Origin: JAUIAI01 sp963976885
Lineage (GTDB): Bacteria > Pseudomonadota > Gammaproteobacteria > Burkholderiales > Burkholderiaceae_E
Assembly (NCBI GenBank): GCA_963976885.1
Contig: CAXBNM010000011.1
Span: forward strand, 1-27,796
Length of the DNA: 27,796 nt
Direction: 5' to 3'
The notes below the pieces were generated by a model. It was not told where the DNA came from and ran no database searches. It worked only from the letters and a program-made list of their open reading frames with translations. The position numbers and the translations under genes are program-made. Every line of letters starts with the position of its first letter. Position 1 is the stretch's first letter. Below, in pieces: positions 21,277 through 27,796 of the stretch.

Positions 21277-23184
21277 TCATGGGCGCTCGGGGGTATCGGG
21301 CGTTTCGGCGGCATCGCCCGACTCGGCAGCGGCGGCCTCGCCCGCTTCGGCAGCAGCCGCGTCGAGCTCGGCCTGCTCCTTACGAGCGGCCGCAGCCGCC
21401 TTCTCCGCCTCGATGGTTTCATGCGGCCACAGCGCCATCATCTGCCAGCCCGGCCGGATCGTGGGGCGGCCCTGGTCGGTAAAGGGCACCAGACGGCCGT
21501 TGGGGTCAATGCCCAGCAAGGGCACGGTCGGTCCGGGCAGCGAATCGCGATACTCGCTGAAGCCGAAGGTATCGGTAAAGCGGGTGACGCGAAACTCTCC
21601 GCCCTCGGCATGGATGCGCTCGAACTCGCCGTAATGCATGTCCTTGCCGAACAGCCGCGGCACCTTCAGGTTGCCCACCATTTCCTGTGAGCGAGCTGTT
21701 GTACCCGGCTCTTTGACATCGAGAATGAAGACGCCATTGCCGCCCAGTTCAGGCCGGAAATGCACGCTGGCGAGCACATTCTTGTAGCTGCGTCCCGACA
21801 TGCCGAGCAGATAGCCGACATTGCCATGATCGACCACGCCCTCGGCATGATCGGAAACAATCTGCCCGAAGTAAACATTCAAGCCGTCCATGCGCGCCTT
21901 GCGCACCTCTCCCCATTCGGTGTCGGACAGCAACACCTGAAAGCCACGCTCGCCGAGCTTTTTGGCAAAGGCGCGATTGGCGGCTGTGGCGCCAAGAATG
22001 ATGACGCCATTGGGTTCGGGGTTGGACAGATTGAGGGCGCGGGCCAGCGGTCCGGCCGTGGCGCTCTGCACCACGACGGTCGCGATGATGACGGCAAAGA
22101 CGATCGGAACGATCAGTTCGGCATCGGGCACATTGAGCGCGCCCATCTGAATGGCAAACAAGGCGGCCACCACGGCGGCCACGATGCCGCGCGGTGAGAT
22201 CCAGCTGATCAGCAGTTTCTCGCGCCAGTCGAGCGTGGAAAACATCGTCGACACATAAACGGCAATCGGGCGAATGACCAGCATGATGGCCGCCAGAAAC
22301 GCGCCGAGTCGCCAGTTCAAGGTTGAGAAGTCGGCAAAATCGAGGCGCGCGGCCAGCGTGATGAACAGAATGGCAACCAGCAGCAGGGTCAGACTTTCCT
22401 TGAATTCGAGAATGTCGTCGACATTGATGTTCTTGACATTGGCCAGCGTAATGCCCATTACGGTCACCGACAGCAAGCCGGCCTCATGGGCGAAGAAGTT
22501 GGCACCGGCAAACACCGCCACAACGAAACCGAGGGCGGTCACATCGCGCAAATACCAGGGCACGAGGTGGTAGCGCAGCAACACTGCCAGCAACGCGGCG
22601 CCGATCAGACCAATGATCAGACCGGAAGCGATCAGCACCGAGATGGCGGTCCAGACCGTGCTGACATCTTGCGTGCGGATGAATTCGAGCGCCAGCACCG
22701 CCAGCATGGCGCCGATCGGATCGATGACAATCCCCTCCCAGCGCAAGGTCTTGGACACGCTGCTGGTCGGGCGAATGGCCCGCAACATGGGCACAACCAC
22801 GGTCGGCCCGGTGACGGTGCAGATGGCGCCGATCATGAAGGCCACCGGCAATGAAATGCCGATGATCCAGTACGCAGCCAGCGCAATCAGGAAGAACGTG
22901 ATTGCAGCCCCTACCGAGACCAGGCCCCAGACTGCGGCACCGATGCCACGCAGATCGGACCAGCGCAAGGTCAGACTGCCTTCGAACAGGATGATGGCCA
23001 CGGCCAGCGAGACCAGGCCGAACAAAGCGTCGCCAAACAGCGCGTCGGGTTCAACCAGACCGAAGGTCGGTCCGATCAGGATGCCGATCAGCAGCAGGAA
23101 CAGAATGGCCGGCAGTTTGAGCCGCCAGGCCAGCCAGTGGCTGATAACGCCGAGAACGATGATGCCGGCTAGAGCCAGTTGCAT
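21277..23184 (-). CDS. CPA1-family monovalent cation/proton antiporter with C-terminal RCK-like region
   Basis: A 635-residue protein. Residues 1-385 form about twelve membrane segments of an NhaP-type exchanger, with GAICTVTGPTVVVPMLRAI at 119-137, the presumed ion-binding acidic residue D155 in WEGIVIDPIGA (the Asn of the usual Asn-Asp pair is Ile here) and SPRGIVAA at 330-337. Residues about 391-500 look like a TrkA-N/RCK Rossmann domain, but the nucleotide loop is GATAAN instead of GxGxxG. A further globular region (to about 588) is followed by an Ala/Glu-rich low-complexity tail. The role is Na+ or K+ export in exchange for H+ at the inner membrane; ion choice is not readable. MQLALAGIIVLGV at 23184 is the natural start; the extension to 23232 is not. 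Divergent from the universal stress gene. Confidence 0.9.
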   Translation of the reverse strand: MQLALAGIIVLGVISHWLAWRLKLPAILFLLLIGILIGPTFGLVEPDALFGDALFGLVSLAVAIILFEGSLTLRWSDLRGIGAAVWGLVSVGAAITFFLIALAAYWIIGISLPVAFMIGAICTVTGPTVVVPMLRAIRPTSSVSKTLRWEGIVIDPIGAMLAVLALEFIRTQDVSTVWTAISVLIASGLIIGLIGAALLAVLLRYHLVPWYLRDVTALGFVVAVFAGANFFAHEAGLLSVTVMGITLANVKNINVDDILEFKESLTLLLVAILFITLAARLDFADFSTLNWRLGAFLAAIMLVIRPIAVYVSTMFSTLDWREKLLISWISPRGIVAAVVAALFAIQMGALNVPDAELIVPIVFAVIIATVVVQSATAGPLARALNLSNPEPNGVIILGATAANRAFAKKLGERGFQVLLSDTEWGEVRKARMDGLNVYFGQIVSDHAEGVVDHGNVGYLLGMSGRSYKNVLASVHFRPELGGNGVFILDVKEPGTTARSQEMVGNLKVPRLFGKDMHYGEFERIHAEGGEFRVTRFTDTFGFSEYRDSLPGPTVPLLGIDPNGRLVPFTDQGRPTIRPGWQMMALWPHETIEAEKAAAAARKEQAELDAAAAEAGEAAAAESGDAAETPDTPERP

Positions 23185-23248
23185 TGGAAGTCCGGTTAGA
23201 GATTGAGCAGAATTGGGGCGACACCGGCCCAAAGCACCAAACGCATTC

Positions 23249-23254
23249 TATACT
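23249..23254 (+). promoter_or_regulatory. Candidate -10 box of the universal stress protein gene
   Basis: TATACT (5 of 6) lies 37 nt before the ATG at 23292, predicting a leader of about 30 nt that contains the AGAAGG ribosome-binding site at 23282-23287. The -35 region is poor, so an activator may be involved. Confidence 0.4.
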
Positions 23255-23291
23255 TGCGGCGTCTGGCCATAGGCGGCCTGGAGAAGGTTAT

Positions 23292-23735
23292 ATGTACCGG
23301 AATATCCTGGTGGCAACTGACGGCTCCGAACTGTCATTCAAGGCTGTGCGTGCGGCGCTCCGAATGGCCCGGGACTTCAATGCCACGGTTACCGCGGTCA
23401 ATGTACAGCCACCTTATCAGCCCGCGCTGGCCGTTGAGGTGCCGGCGGCGTTTTTACACAACCCCGAACACGTCGAGGCGGAAGCCCTCAGTCATTCCGA
23501 AGCAATCCTGAGCGATGTCATCCGCCTGGCCGAATCGCTTGGCCTCACCTGTCAGACCGAAACCGTTTTTGACGTCAGCGTCCATCAAGGGGTCATTGGC
23601 GTGGCGCGCAAGGTCCGGGCCGACCTGATCGTGATGGCCTCGCACGGCCGCGGTGGCATCCGCCATCTGCTGCTGGGCAGCGAGACCAGCAAAGTCCTCG
23701 AAGAATGCCAGATCCCCGTCCTGGTGCACCGCTGA
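23292..23735 (+). CDS. Universal stress protein UspA family
   Basis: A 147-residue single Usp domain. MYRNILVATDGSELSFKAV supplies the conserved Asp after strand 1, and ADLIVMASHGRGGIRHLLLGSETSKVL carries the ATP-binding motif (SHG, nine residues, GS), followed by CQIPVLVHR. It is therefore of the nucleotide-binding UspA/MJ0577 type, a cytoplasmic dimer induced by stress or growth arrest. The frame is open back to 23184, but the family start MYRNILVATDGS and the AGAAGG ribosome-binding site support 23292. It is divergent from the antiporter and precedes nadK by 79 nt; pairing with an ion exchanger suggests a stress context only. Confidence 0.93.
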   Translation: MYRNILVATDGSELSFKAVRAALRMARDFNATVTAVNVQPPYQPALAVEVPAAFLHNPEHVEAEALSHSEAILSDVIRLAESLGLTCQTETVFDVSVHQGVIGVARKVRADLIVMASHGRGGIRHLLLGSETSKVLEECQIPVLVHR

Positions 23736-23798
23736 ACCCGACTGCCGCCCCCGCCTGCACGGCTGCGGGCCATGCCGGGCCGGCGTGGCGCCGGACTA

Positions 23799-23807
23799 TG
23801 CTCTAAT
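23799..23807 (+). promoter_or_regulatory. Extended -10 promoter of nadK, placed for a leaderless transcript
   Basis: TGCTCTAAT matches an extended -10 (TGN followed by TCTAAT, 5 of 6). Its end is 7 nt before the nadK ATG at 23815, so the transcript would begin at or next to the start codon. No ribosome-binding site precedes that ATG. Confidence 0.45.
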
Positions 23808-23814
23808 CGGATTC

Positions 23815-24744
23815 ATGACAGCCAAAGCCTTCAGCCGCATAGCCCTGGTGGGCCGCTATCAGTCCGACAAAGTCGCCGATAGCATCGAGGCCATCACCGC
23901 ATTCCTGACCCAGCGGGGTCATCACGTTCTGATCGAGTCGGAAACCGCTCGCGTACTGCCTCGCATCAAACAGCCCACCGTTGAAACCACCCAGATTGGC
24001 GAGCACGCCGATCTGGCAATCGTCATCGGCGGTGACGGCACCATGCTTGGTCTGGCCCGGCAACTGGCCGGCGTTGACGTACCCCTGGTCGGTATCAACC
24101 AGGGACGCCTGGGCTTCATCACCGACATCCCGCTTGAAGACTGGCCCGACGCGCTCGACGCGGTTCTCAACGGCCAGTTCATCTCCGAGCACCGCTCGAT
24201 GCTGACCGCCCGCGCCATGCGTCGCGGCGAGGTCATCTGGCAGGACACGGCGATGAACGATGTGGTGATCAACCGGTCTTCGCGCTCGGGCATGATCGAG
24301 GTCGAGGTGCATGTTGACGATACCTATATGTATACGCAACGCGCCGACGGCCTGATCGTCGCCACCCCAACCGGTTCGACCGCTTATGCGCTGTCGGCCA
24401 ACGGCCCGATTCTGCATCCCCGACTGGCCGGCCTGGTGATGGTGCCGGTTGCCCCGCAGTCGTTGTCCAACCGGCCGATCTGTCTGCCCGACGACGTCAG
24501 CATCCGGATTCGGGTGGTTGAGGGCCGCGAGCCTCGCGTCAGTTGCGACATGCAGGTCTTTGAAGATCTGCATCCGGGCGATGACATCATGGTGGTGCGC
24601 TCGCCCCTGACGGTCGAATTTCTGCACCCGGCCGGCTACAGTTATTTTTCAACGCTGCGCAACAAGCTGAGCTGGCATGAGTTTCCCAGCTTCCGCGAAT
24701 CATCCGCCACGCCTGGCGACACCCCGAACCGCGACCCGGCCTGA
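23815..24744 (+). CDS. nadK: NAD kinase
   Basis: A 309-residue NadK. The ATP/NAD-kinase signature GGDGTMLGLAR begins at residue 72, with D74 as catalytic base. MNDVVI at 147-152 holds the conserved Asn-Asp pair, TPTGSTAYALSANGPI lies at 184-199, and the mixed beta-domain follows. It phosphorylates NAD+ to NADP+ in the cytoplasm using ATP. The frame is open back to 23653 inside the universal stress gene, but MTAKAFSRIALVGR at 23815 is the family start. The last ~20 residues (SSATPGDTPNRDPA) are a disordered extension. recN starts 14 nt after the stop, an arrangement found in many proteobacteria, so nadK-recN is likely an operon. Confidence 0.97.
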   Translation: MTAKAFSRIALVGRYQSDKVADSIEAITAFLTQRGHHVLIESETARVLPRIKQPTVETTQIGEHADLAIVIGGDGTMLGLARQLAGVDVPLVGINQGRLGFITDIPLEDWPDALDAVLNGQFISEHRSMLTARAMRRGEVIWQDTAMNDVVINRSSRSGMIEVEVHVDDTYMYTQRADGLIVATPTGSTAYALSANGPILHPRLAGLVMVPVAPQSLSNRPICLPDDVSIRIRVVEGREPRVSCDMQVFEDLHPGDDIMVVRSPLTVEFLHPAGYSYFSTLRNKLSWHEFPSFRESSATPGDTPNRDPA

Positions 24745-24758
24745 GACCGGCACACTCC

Positions 24759-26876
24759 ATGCTCTTGTCCCTTTTTCTGCGTGATTTCGTCATTGTGGCA
24801 AAGGCCGAGATTGATTTCTCGGCCGGCTTCTGTGCGTTATCCGGTGAAACCGGTGCCGGTAAATCGATCCTGCTCGATGCACTGGGACTGGCGCTGGGCA
24901 ACCGCAGCGATGCGGGCATGGTGCGCGAAGGCGCCACGCAAACCGAAATCAGTGCCGCGTTCCGCCCGTCCCAACGAGTGCTGAGCTGGCTGGGCGAACA
25001 CGAACTGGCCGGCGATGCTGACGAACCCGAGTTGCAACTGCGCCGCATAGTTACCAGCGACGGACGCAGCAAAGCCTTCATCAATGGCTCACCGGTCACC
25101 GTCACGCAACTGCGCGCCCTCGGTGAGCAACTCATTGAGATTCACGGCCAGCATGCCTCACAGTCGTTGTTACTGGCCGAGGGGCAACGCCGTTTGCTGG
25201 ACGACTTCGCCCAACCCGGTGAGCTGCCCGAACAAGTGCGCAAGGCCTGGGCGCAGTGGCGCGAGGCTCGCCAGTTGCTCGACAAGGCGCAATCGCGCCA
25301 GGATGAAATTCAGACCGAGCGCGAGCAACTGCAATGGCGTCTCGATGAAATCAATGCGGTGGCGCCCACCGACAACGAATGGCTCAACCTGAGTGCCGAG
25401 CAAACCCGCCTCGCCAACGCCGCCGGGCTGATTCAGGAAACCCAGTCGGCGGCGGGCACTCTGGCCGAGAATGACGACTCGTTGCGCGACCAGTTGAATC
25501 ATCTCATCGCCCGGCTGCGACATCAGGCACGGCTCGATCCGGTGCTCGACAATGCTTTGCAAATGCTTGAATCGGCCGAGATTCAGATCACCGAAGCTGC
25601 CTCCGAACTGGGCGGCTACGCGCAAGCCATCGATCTGGACCCGGAACGACTGGCCCTGGTTGAAACCCGGGTCAGCGACATGTTCCAGCTTGCCCGCAAG
25701 CTGCGTTGCGAACCCGAAGAGCTGCTGACGGCCGCCGCCGAGCTGCAGAGCCGGCTGACCGAACTGGAGCGGGCGCAAGACATCGAAGCGCTGACGGAAC
25801 GCGTGGCCGAGCTAGCCGCGCAGTTCGACGCGCTGGCCGGCCAGCTATCGACCGTGCGACGCAAGGCGGCCAGCACGCTGACCGAGGCGGTGAACGCTCA
25901 GATTACCGGCCTGGGCATGCCGAATGCGCGCTTTGACATCGAGATCGAAACCGGCGAGCCAGGCCCTTTCGGCGTCGATCGAATTGCCTTTCTGTTTGCA
26001 GGCCACCAGAGCATGACGCCGCGCTCGTTGGCAAGAGTCGCCTCGGGTGGTGAGTTGTCACGGGTATCGCTGGCCATCGCGGTCAGCGCCGCGCAAGCCA
26101 ACCCGGTCGATTCGCTGATTTTCGATGAGGCCGATGCCGGTGTTGGCGGCGCGGTAGCCGATGCCATTGGCCACATGATGCGACGCTTGGGCGAAAGCCG
26201 GCAGGTGCTCGCGGTTACGCATTTGCCTCAGGTAGCCGCTTGCGCGCACCAGCACTTTCGCATCAGCAAGAGCGACAACGGCGGTGCGCTCAACAGTCAG
26301 GTAACCCTGCTGGACGATCAGGCGCGCATCGAAGAACTGGCCAGAATGCTTGGCGGCTCGAGTATTACCGCCACCACGCGCGAGCATGCCGGCGAGCTGA
26401 TTGCGCTGGCCCGCAGCAACGGCTCGGGCACTGCCACTGGTGCCAGTCAGGCCAGGCCCGCGCCCCGGCGTAAAGCGAACCATTCGCCAAAGGCGACGGG
26501 CAAACGCCCGGTTGCGGAACAAGCCCAAGCGCCTGACCAGGCGACATCCCCAACAATGACGGCGGCAGTAACGACATCAAACTCGCCGGCCGAAACTGCG
26601 GGGCCAACCACGGCGAAGAAGGCAACGGCTTCAAAGAAGACAACGGCCTCCAGGAAGGCAACGACCGCCAAAAAGACAACGGCCGCAAAGAAGACGACAG
26701 GCGCCGCGAAGACGTCGACCGCCAGAAAGAAAGCGCACTCGGAAAAAGCCACGACCGCGAAAAAAGTGCCGAGCGCAAAGAAGGCCGCCGGGGCCACGCC
26801 ATCGCCGGCTCGGAACACCACGTCCAAAAAAACCGGCACCTCGAAACGCGCTCGCAAGAACCCGGCCAAGGCTTGA
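24759..26876 (+). CDS. recN: DNA repair protein RecN with an extra histone H1-like basic tail
   Basis: A 705-residue SMC-like ATPase. The RecN core occupies about 1-552 (E. coli RecN is 553). Walker A GETGAGKS is at 29-36, QLIEIHGQHASQSLL at 124-138, coiled-coil arms run about 155-380, the ABC signature ASGGELSR is at 428-435, Walker B LIFDEADAG at 453-461 and the switch His at 488 in THLPQV. RecN assists double-strand break repair by holding broken ends and sister DNA together. Beyond the core, residues 553-705 form an added Ala/Thr/Ser/Lys-rich tail: from residue 616 on there are 27 Lys/Arg and one acidic residue in 90, in AKKTTA-like hexads. That tail would bind DNA. No LexA box is evident upstream; the gene sits 14 nt after nadK. 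The RecN call is secure; the tail is unusual. Confidence 0.97.
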   Translation: MLLSLFLRDFVIVAKAEIDFSAGFCALSGETGAGKSILLDALGLALGNRSDAGMVREGATQTEISAAFRPSQRVLSWLGEHELAGDADEPELQLRRIVTSDGRSKAFINGSPVTVTQLRALGEQLIEIHGQHASQSLLLAEGQRRLLDDFAQPGELPEQVRKAWAQWREARQLLDKAQSRQDEIQTEREQLQWRLDEINAVAPTDNEWLNLSAEQTRLANAAGLIQETQSAAGTLAENDDSLRDQLNHLIARLRHQARLDPVLDNALQMLESAEIQITEAASELGGYAQAIDLDPERLALVETRVSDMFQLARKLRCEPEELLTAAAELQSRLTELERAQDIEALTERVAELAAQFDALAGQLSTVRRKAASTLTEAVNAQITGLGMPNARFDIEIETGEPGPFGVDRIAFLFAGHQSMTPRSLARVASGGELSRVSLAIAVSAAQANPVDSLIFDEADAGVGGAVADAIGHMMRRLGESRQVLAVTHLPQVAACAHQHFRISKSDNGGALNSQVTLLDDQARIEELARMLGGSSITATTREHAGELIALARSNGSGTATGASQARPAPRRKANHSPKATGKRPVAEQAQAPDQATSPTMTAAVTTSNSPAETAGPTTAKKATASKKTTASRKATTAKKTTAAKKTTGAAKTSTARKKAHSEKATTAKKVPSAKKAAGATPSPARNTTSKKTGTSKRARKNPAKA
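26613..26702 (+). repeat. Five imperfect 18-bp tandem repeats coding KK-containing hexads in the recN tail
   Basis: Five consecutive 18-nt units start at 26613, 26631, 26649, 26667 and 26685. Each encodes [A/S]-[K/R]-K-[A/T]-T-[A/T/G]. The DNA is conserved mainly at AAGAAG-CAACG-type positions. Degenerate copies of the same theme continue to about 26790. In-frame unit gain or loss would keep recN readable. Confidence 0.85.
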
Positions 26877-26945
26877 TGCCTGAAGCTGGAACCGTTCGAC
26901 ACTTCTGTCGGACCGCGCTGCCTGCCCCACCCCACGGACCATGAA

Positions 26946-26973
26946 AAAAGGGCCTGCAAATGCAGGCCCTTTT
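26946..26973. terminator. Bidirectional intrinsic terminator between recN and the binding-protein gene
   Basis: A 13-bp perfect inverted repeat, AAAAGGGCCTGCA / TGCAGGCCCTTTT, with only AA between the arms (the innermost pairs must open to form a loop). T-runs on both strands suit termination of the convergent recN and substrate-binding protein transcripts. Confidence 0.9.
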
Positions 26974-26998
26974 GGCGCACGTTGACTACTTGCCGTGC

Positions 26999-27796
26999 TT
27001 ACTTGGCGAGATAGCCGTACTTGCCATCCTTCCACTCATAAAACACATAACCCGGCAGGGTTACGTCACCTTTGCCATCAAACGACAAGTCGCCAAGCAC
27101 GGTCTGGAACTTGCCGCTGTTGAGCGCCTTGACCATCGGCGCGTAGTCGGTCTTGCCAGCCGTTTTAGCCGCTTGAGCCCAGGCCTGAATGGCGGCGTAG
27201 GTGTACAACACGTAACCTTCAGGCTCAATACCCTTGGCACGGAACGTCTTGACCAGATTCTCGGCGCCGGGGTTTTTACGCGGATCGGGCGAGAAGGTCA
27301 TCAGCGTGCCCTCACCGGCGTCACCGGTAATTGACCAGTACTCGTCAGTCACCAGAGCATCACCGGAAACCAGCGTCGTCTTCATGCCCTGATCGCGCAT
27401 CTGACGCACCATCAGCCCCGCTTCGGTGTGATAGCCGCCAACATACAGAATGTCGATGGAAGACTGCTTCAGCTTGGAAACCAGCGCGGTGTAGTCTTTT
27501 TCACCAGCGGTATAGACTTCGTACATGGCGGGTTTGCCGCCAGCCTTTTCGTAGGCGGCCATCGTCGCATCGGCCAGGCCTTTGCCGTAGGCGGTTTTGT
27601 CGTGCACGAACGCAACCTTCTTGCCTTTCATTTCATTGGCAAGAAAGGCGCCGGCCACATCACCTTGCTGGTCATCACGACCGCAGACGCGGTAGGTGCC
27701 GCCTTGCGGATCGGGGCGCTCGTCGGTGAATTTCGGATTGGTCGAGGCGGGTGAAATCTGCACGACACCTTCGTCTGCGTAAACCGAAGAGGCGGG
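26999..27796 (-). CDS. Branched-chain amino acid ABC transporter substrate-binding protein, N-terminus outside window
   Basis: 265 residues are visible and the frame is open to the window edge, so about the first 100 residues, including the signal peptide, are missing. The visible part starts ASSVYADEGVVQISPASTNP, typical of LivJ/LivK proteins. It includes TYRVCGRDDQQGDVAGAFL, KVAFVHDKTAYGKGLAD, DILYVGGYHTEAGLMVRQMRD, GYVLYTYAAIQAWAQA and the closing PGYVFYEWKDGKYGYLAK. It is a periplasmic binding protein of the HAAT family, type I fold. Leu/Ile/Val is the usual ligand, but members also bind other amino acids, amides or aromatics, so the ligand is not certain. The permease and ATPase genes, if linked, would lie outside the window. 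The gene ends 26 nt from a shared terminator. Confidence 0.93.
   Translation of the reverse strand, partial: PASSVYADEGVVQISPASTNPKFTDERPDPQGGTYRVCGRDDQQGDVAGAFLANEMKGKKVAFVHDKTAYGKGLADATMAAYEKAGGKPAMYEVYTAGEKDYTALVSKLKQSSIDILYVGGYHTEAGLMVRQMRDQGMKTTLVSGDALVTDEYWSITGDAGEGTLMTFSPDPRKNPGAENLVKTFRAKGIEPEGYVLYTYAAIQAWAQAAKTAGKTDYAPMVKALNSGKFQTVLGDLSFDGKGDVTLPGYVFYEWKDGKYGYLAK

Noticed and set aside
24600..24758. LexA box before recN
   Set aside because: No CTGT-N8-ACAG or close variant is seen; recN directly follows nadK.
26415..26876. Idea that the recN tail is a frameshift artefact or a separate H1-like gene
   Set aside because: The frame runs on without a stop from the RecN core; there is no ribosome-binding site or ATG suited to a separate gene at the junction, and the repeat units stay in phase.
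26447..26980. 177-codon hydrophobic Phe/Val-rich minus-strand frame opposite the recN tail
   Set aside because: It is the mirror of AAG/AAA lysine codons in the repetitive tail, not an independent membrane protein; no ribosome-binding site is evident.
1..27796. Mobile elements, CRISPR arrays, tRNA or rRNA genes
   Set aside because: No transposase or integrase, no spaced direct repeats and no tRNA-like clover-leaf were recognised; the only tandem repeat is inside recN.

Overview
This window is ordinary chromosomal DNA from a GC-rich Gram-negative bacterium, most likely a betaproteobacterium and plausibly of the Rhodocyclales (Azoarcus/Thauera-like). That placement is an inference from the recN / nadK / hrcA / hemH / grpE-dnaK-dnaJ neighbourhood, the DnaK C-terminus and the protein styles. 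I see no insertion sequence, prophage, integrase, CRISPR array, tRNA or rRNA. Coding density is high and no gene-free stretch exceeds 300 bases.

Layout. (1) 1-3973, plus strand: the 3' part of a lytic transglycosylase with a peptidoglycan-binding domain, an EamA/DMT permease overlapping a quinone-oxidoreductase-like MDR protein by 4 nt, and a DUF2848 protein. (2) 4046-5278: a threonine ammonia-lyase with one ACT-like domain. (3) 5295-10839, minus strand: a three-gene operon with a fused NuoE-NuoF-like diaphorase subunit, the molybdenum formate dehydrogenase catalytic subunit and a DUF2855 protein. (4) 11123-14323: folB, a pterin-4a-carbinolamine dehydratase, a MarC-family membrane protein, a small Cys-rich CWC protein and an unrecognised 350-residue protein. 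(5) 14475-18374, minus strand: the grpE-dnaK-dnaJ chaperone operon behind a sigma-32-like promoter, with an intrinsic terminator between dnaK and dnaJ. (6) 18515-21192: a BON-LysM (Kbp-like) protein on plus, and hrcA-hemH overlapping on minus. (7) 21277-26876: a CPA1 antiporter with a degenerate RCK-like tail, a universal stress protein, nadK and recN. (8) 26999-27796, minus strand: the C-terminal part of a branched-chain amino acid ABC-transporter binding protein.

Functional themes. The chaperone genes and the heat-shock repressor HrcA lie close together, but I find no HrcA operator (CIRCE) here; grpE instead carries a sigma-32-like promoter. The formate dehydrogenase operon would supply NADH from formate. 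FolB and the carbinolamine dehydratase are pterin enzymes beside it.

The most unusual object is recN. Its normal, complete RecN core of about 552 residues continues in frame into a 153-residue Lys/Ala/Thr-rich tail resembling the C-terminal tails of histone H1-like proteins, partly built from 18-bp tandem repeats. Other points are the dnaK-dnaJ terminator, the DUF2855 gene coupled to formate dehydrogenase, an FdsA lacking one expected Fe-S ligand set, and two genes (hrcA, nadK) that look leaderless. I did not find a wholly new multi-gene system.
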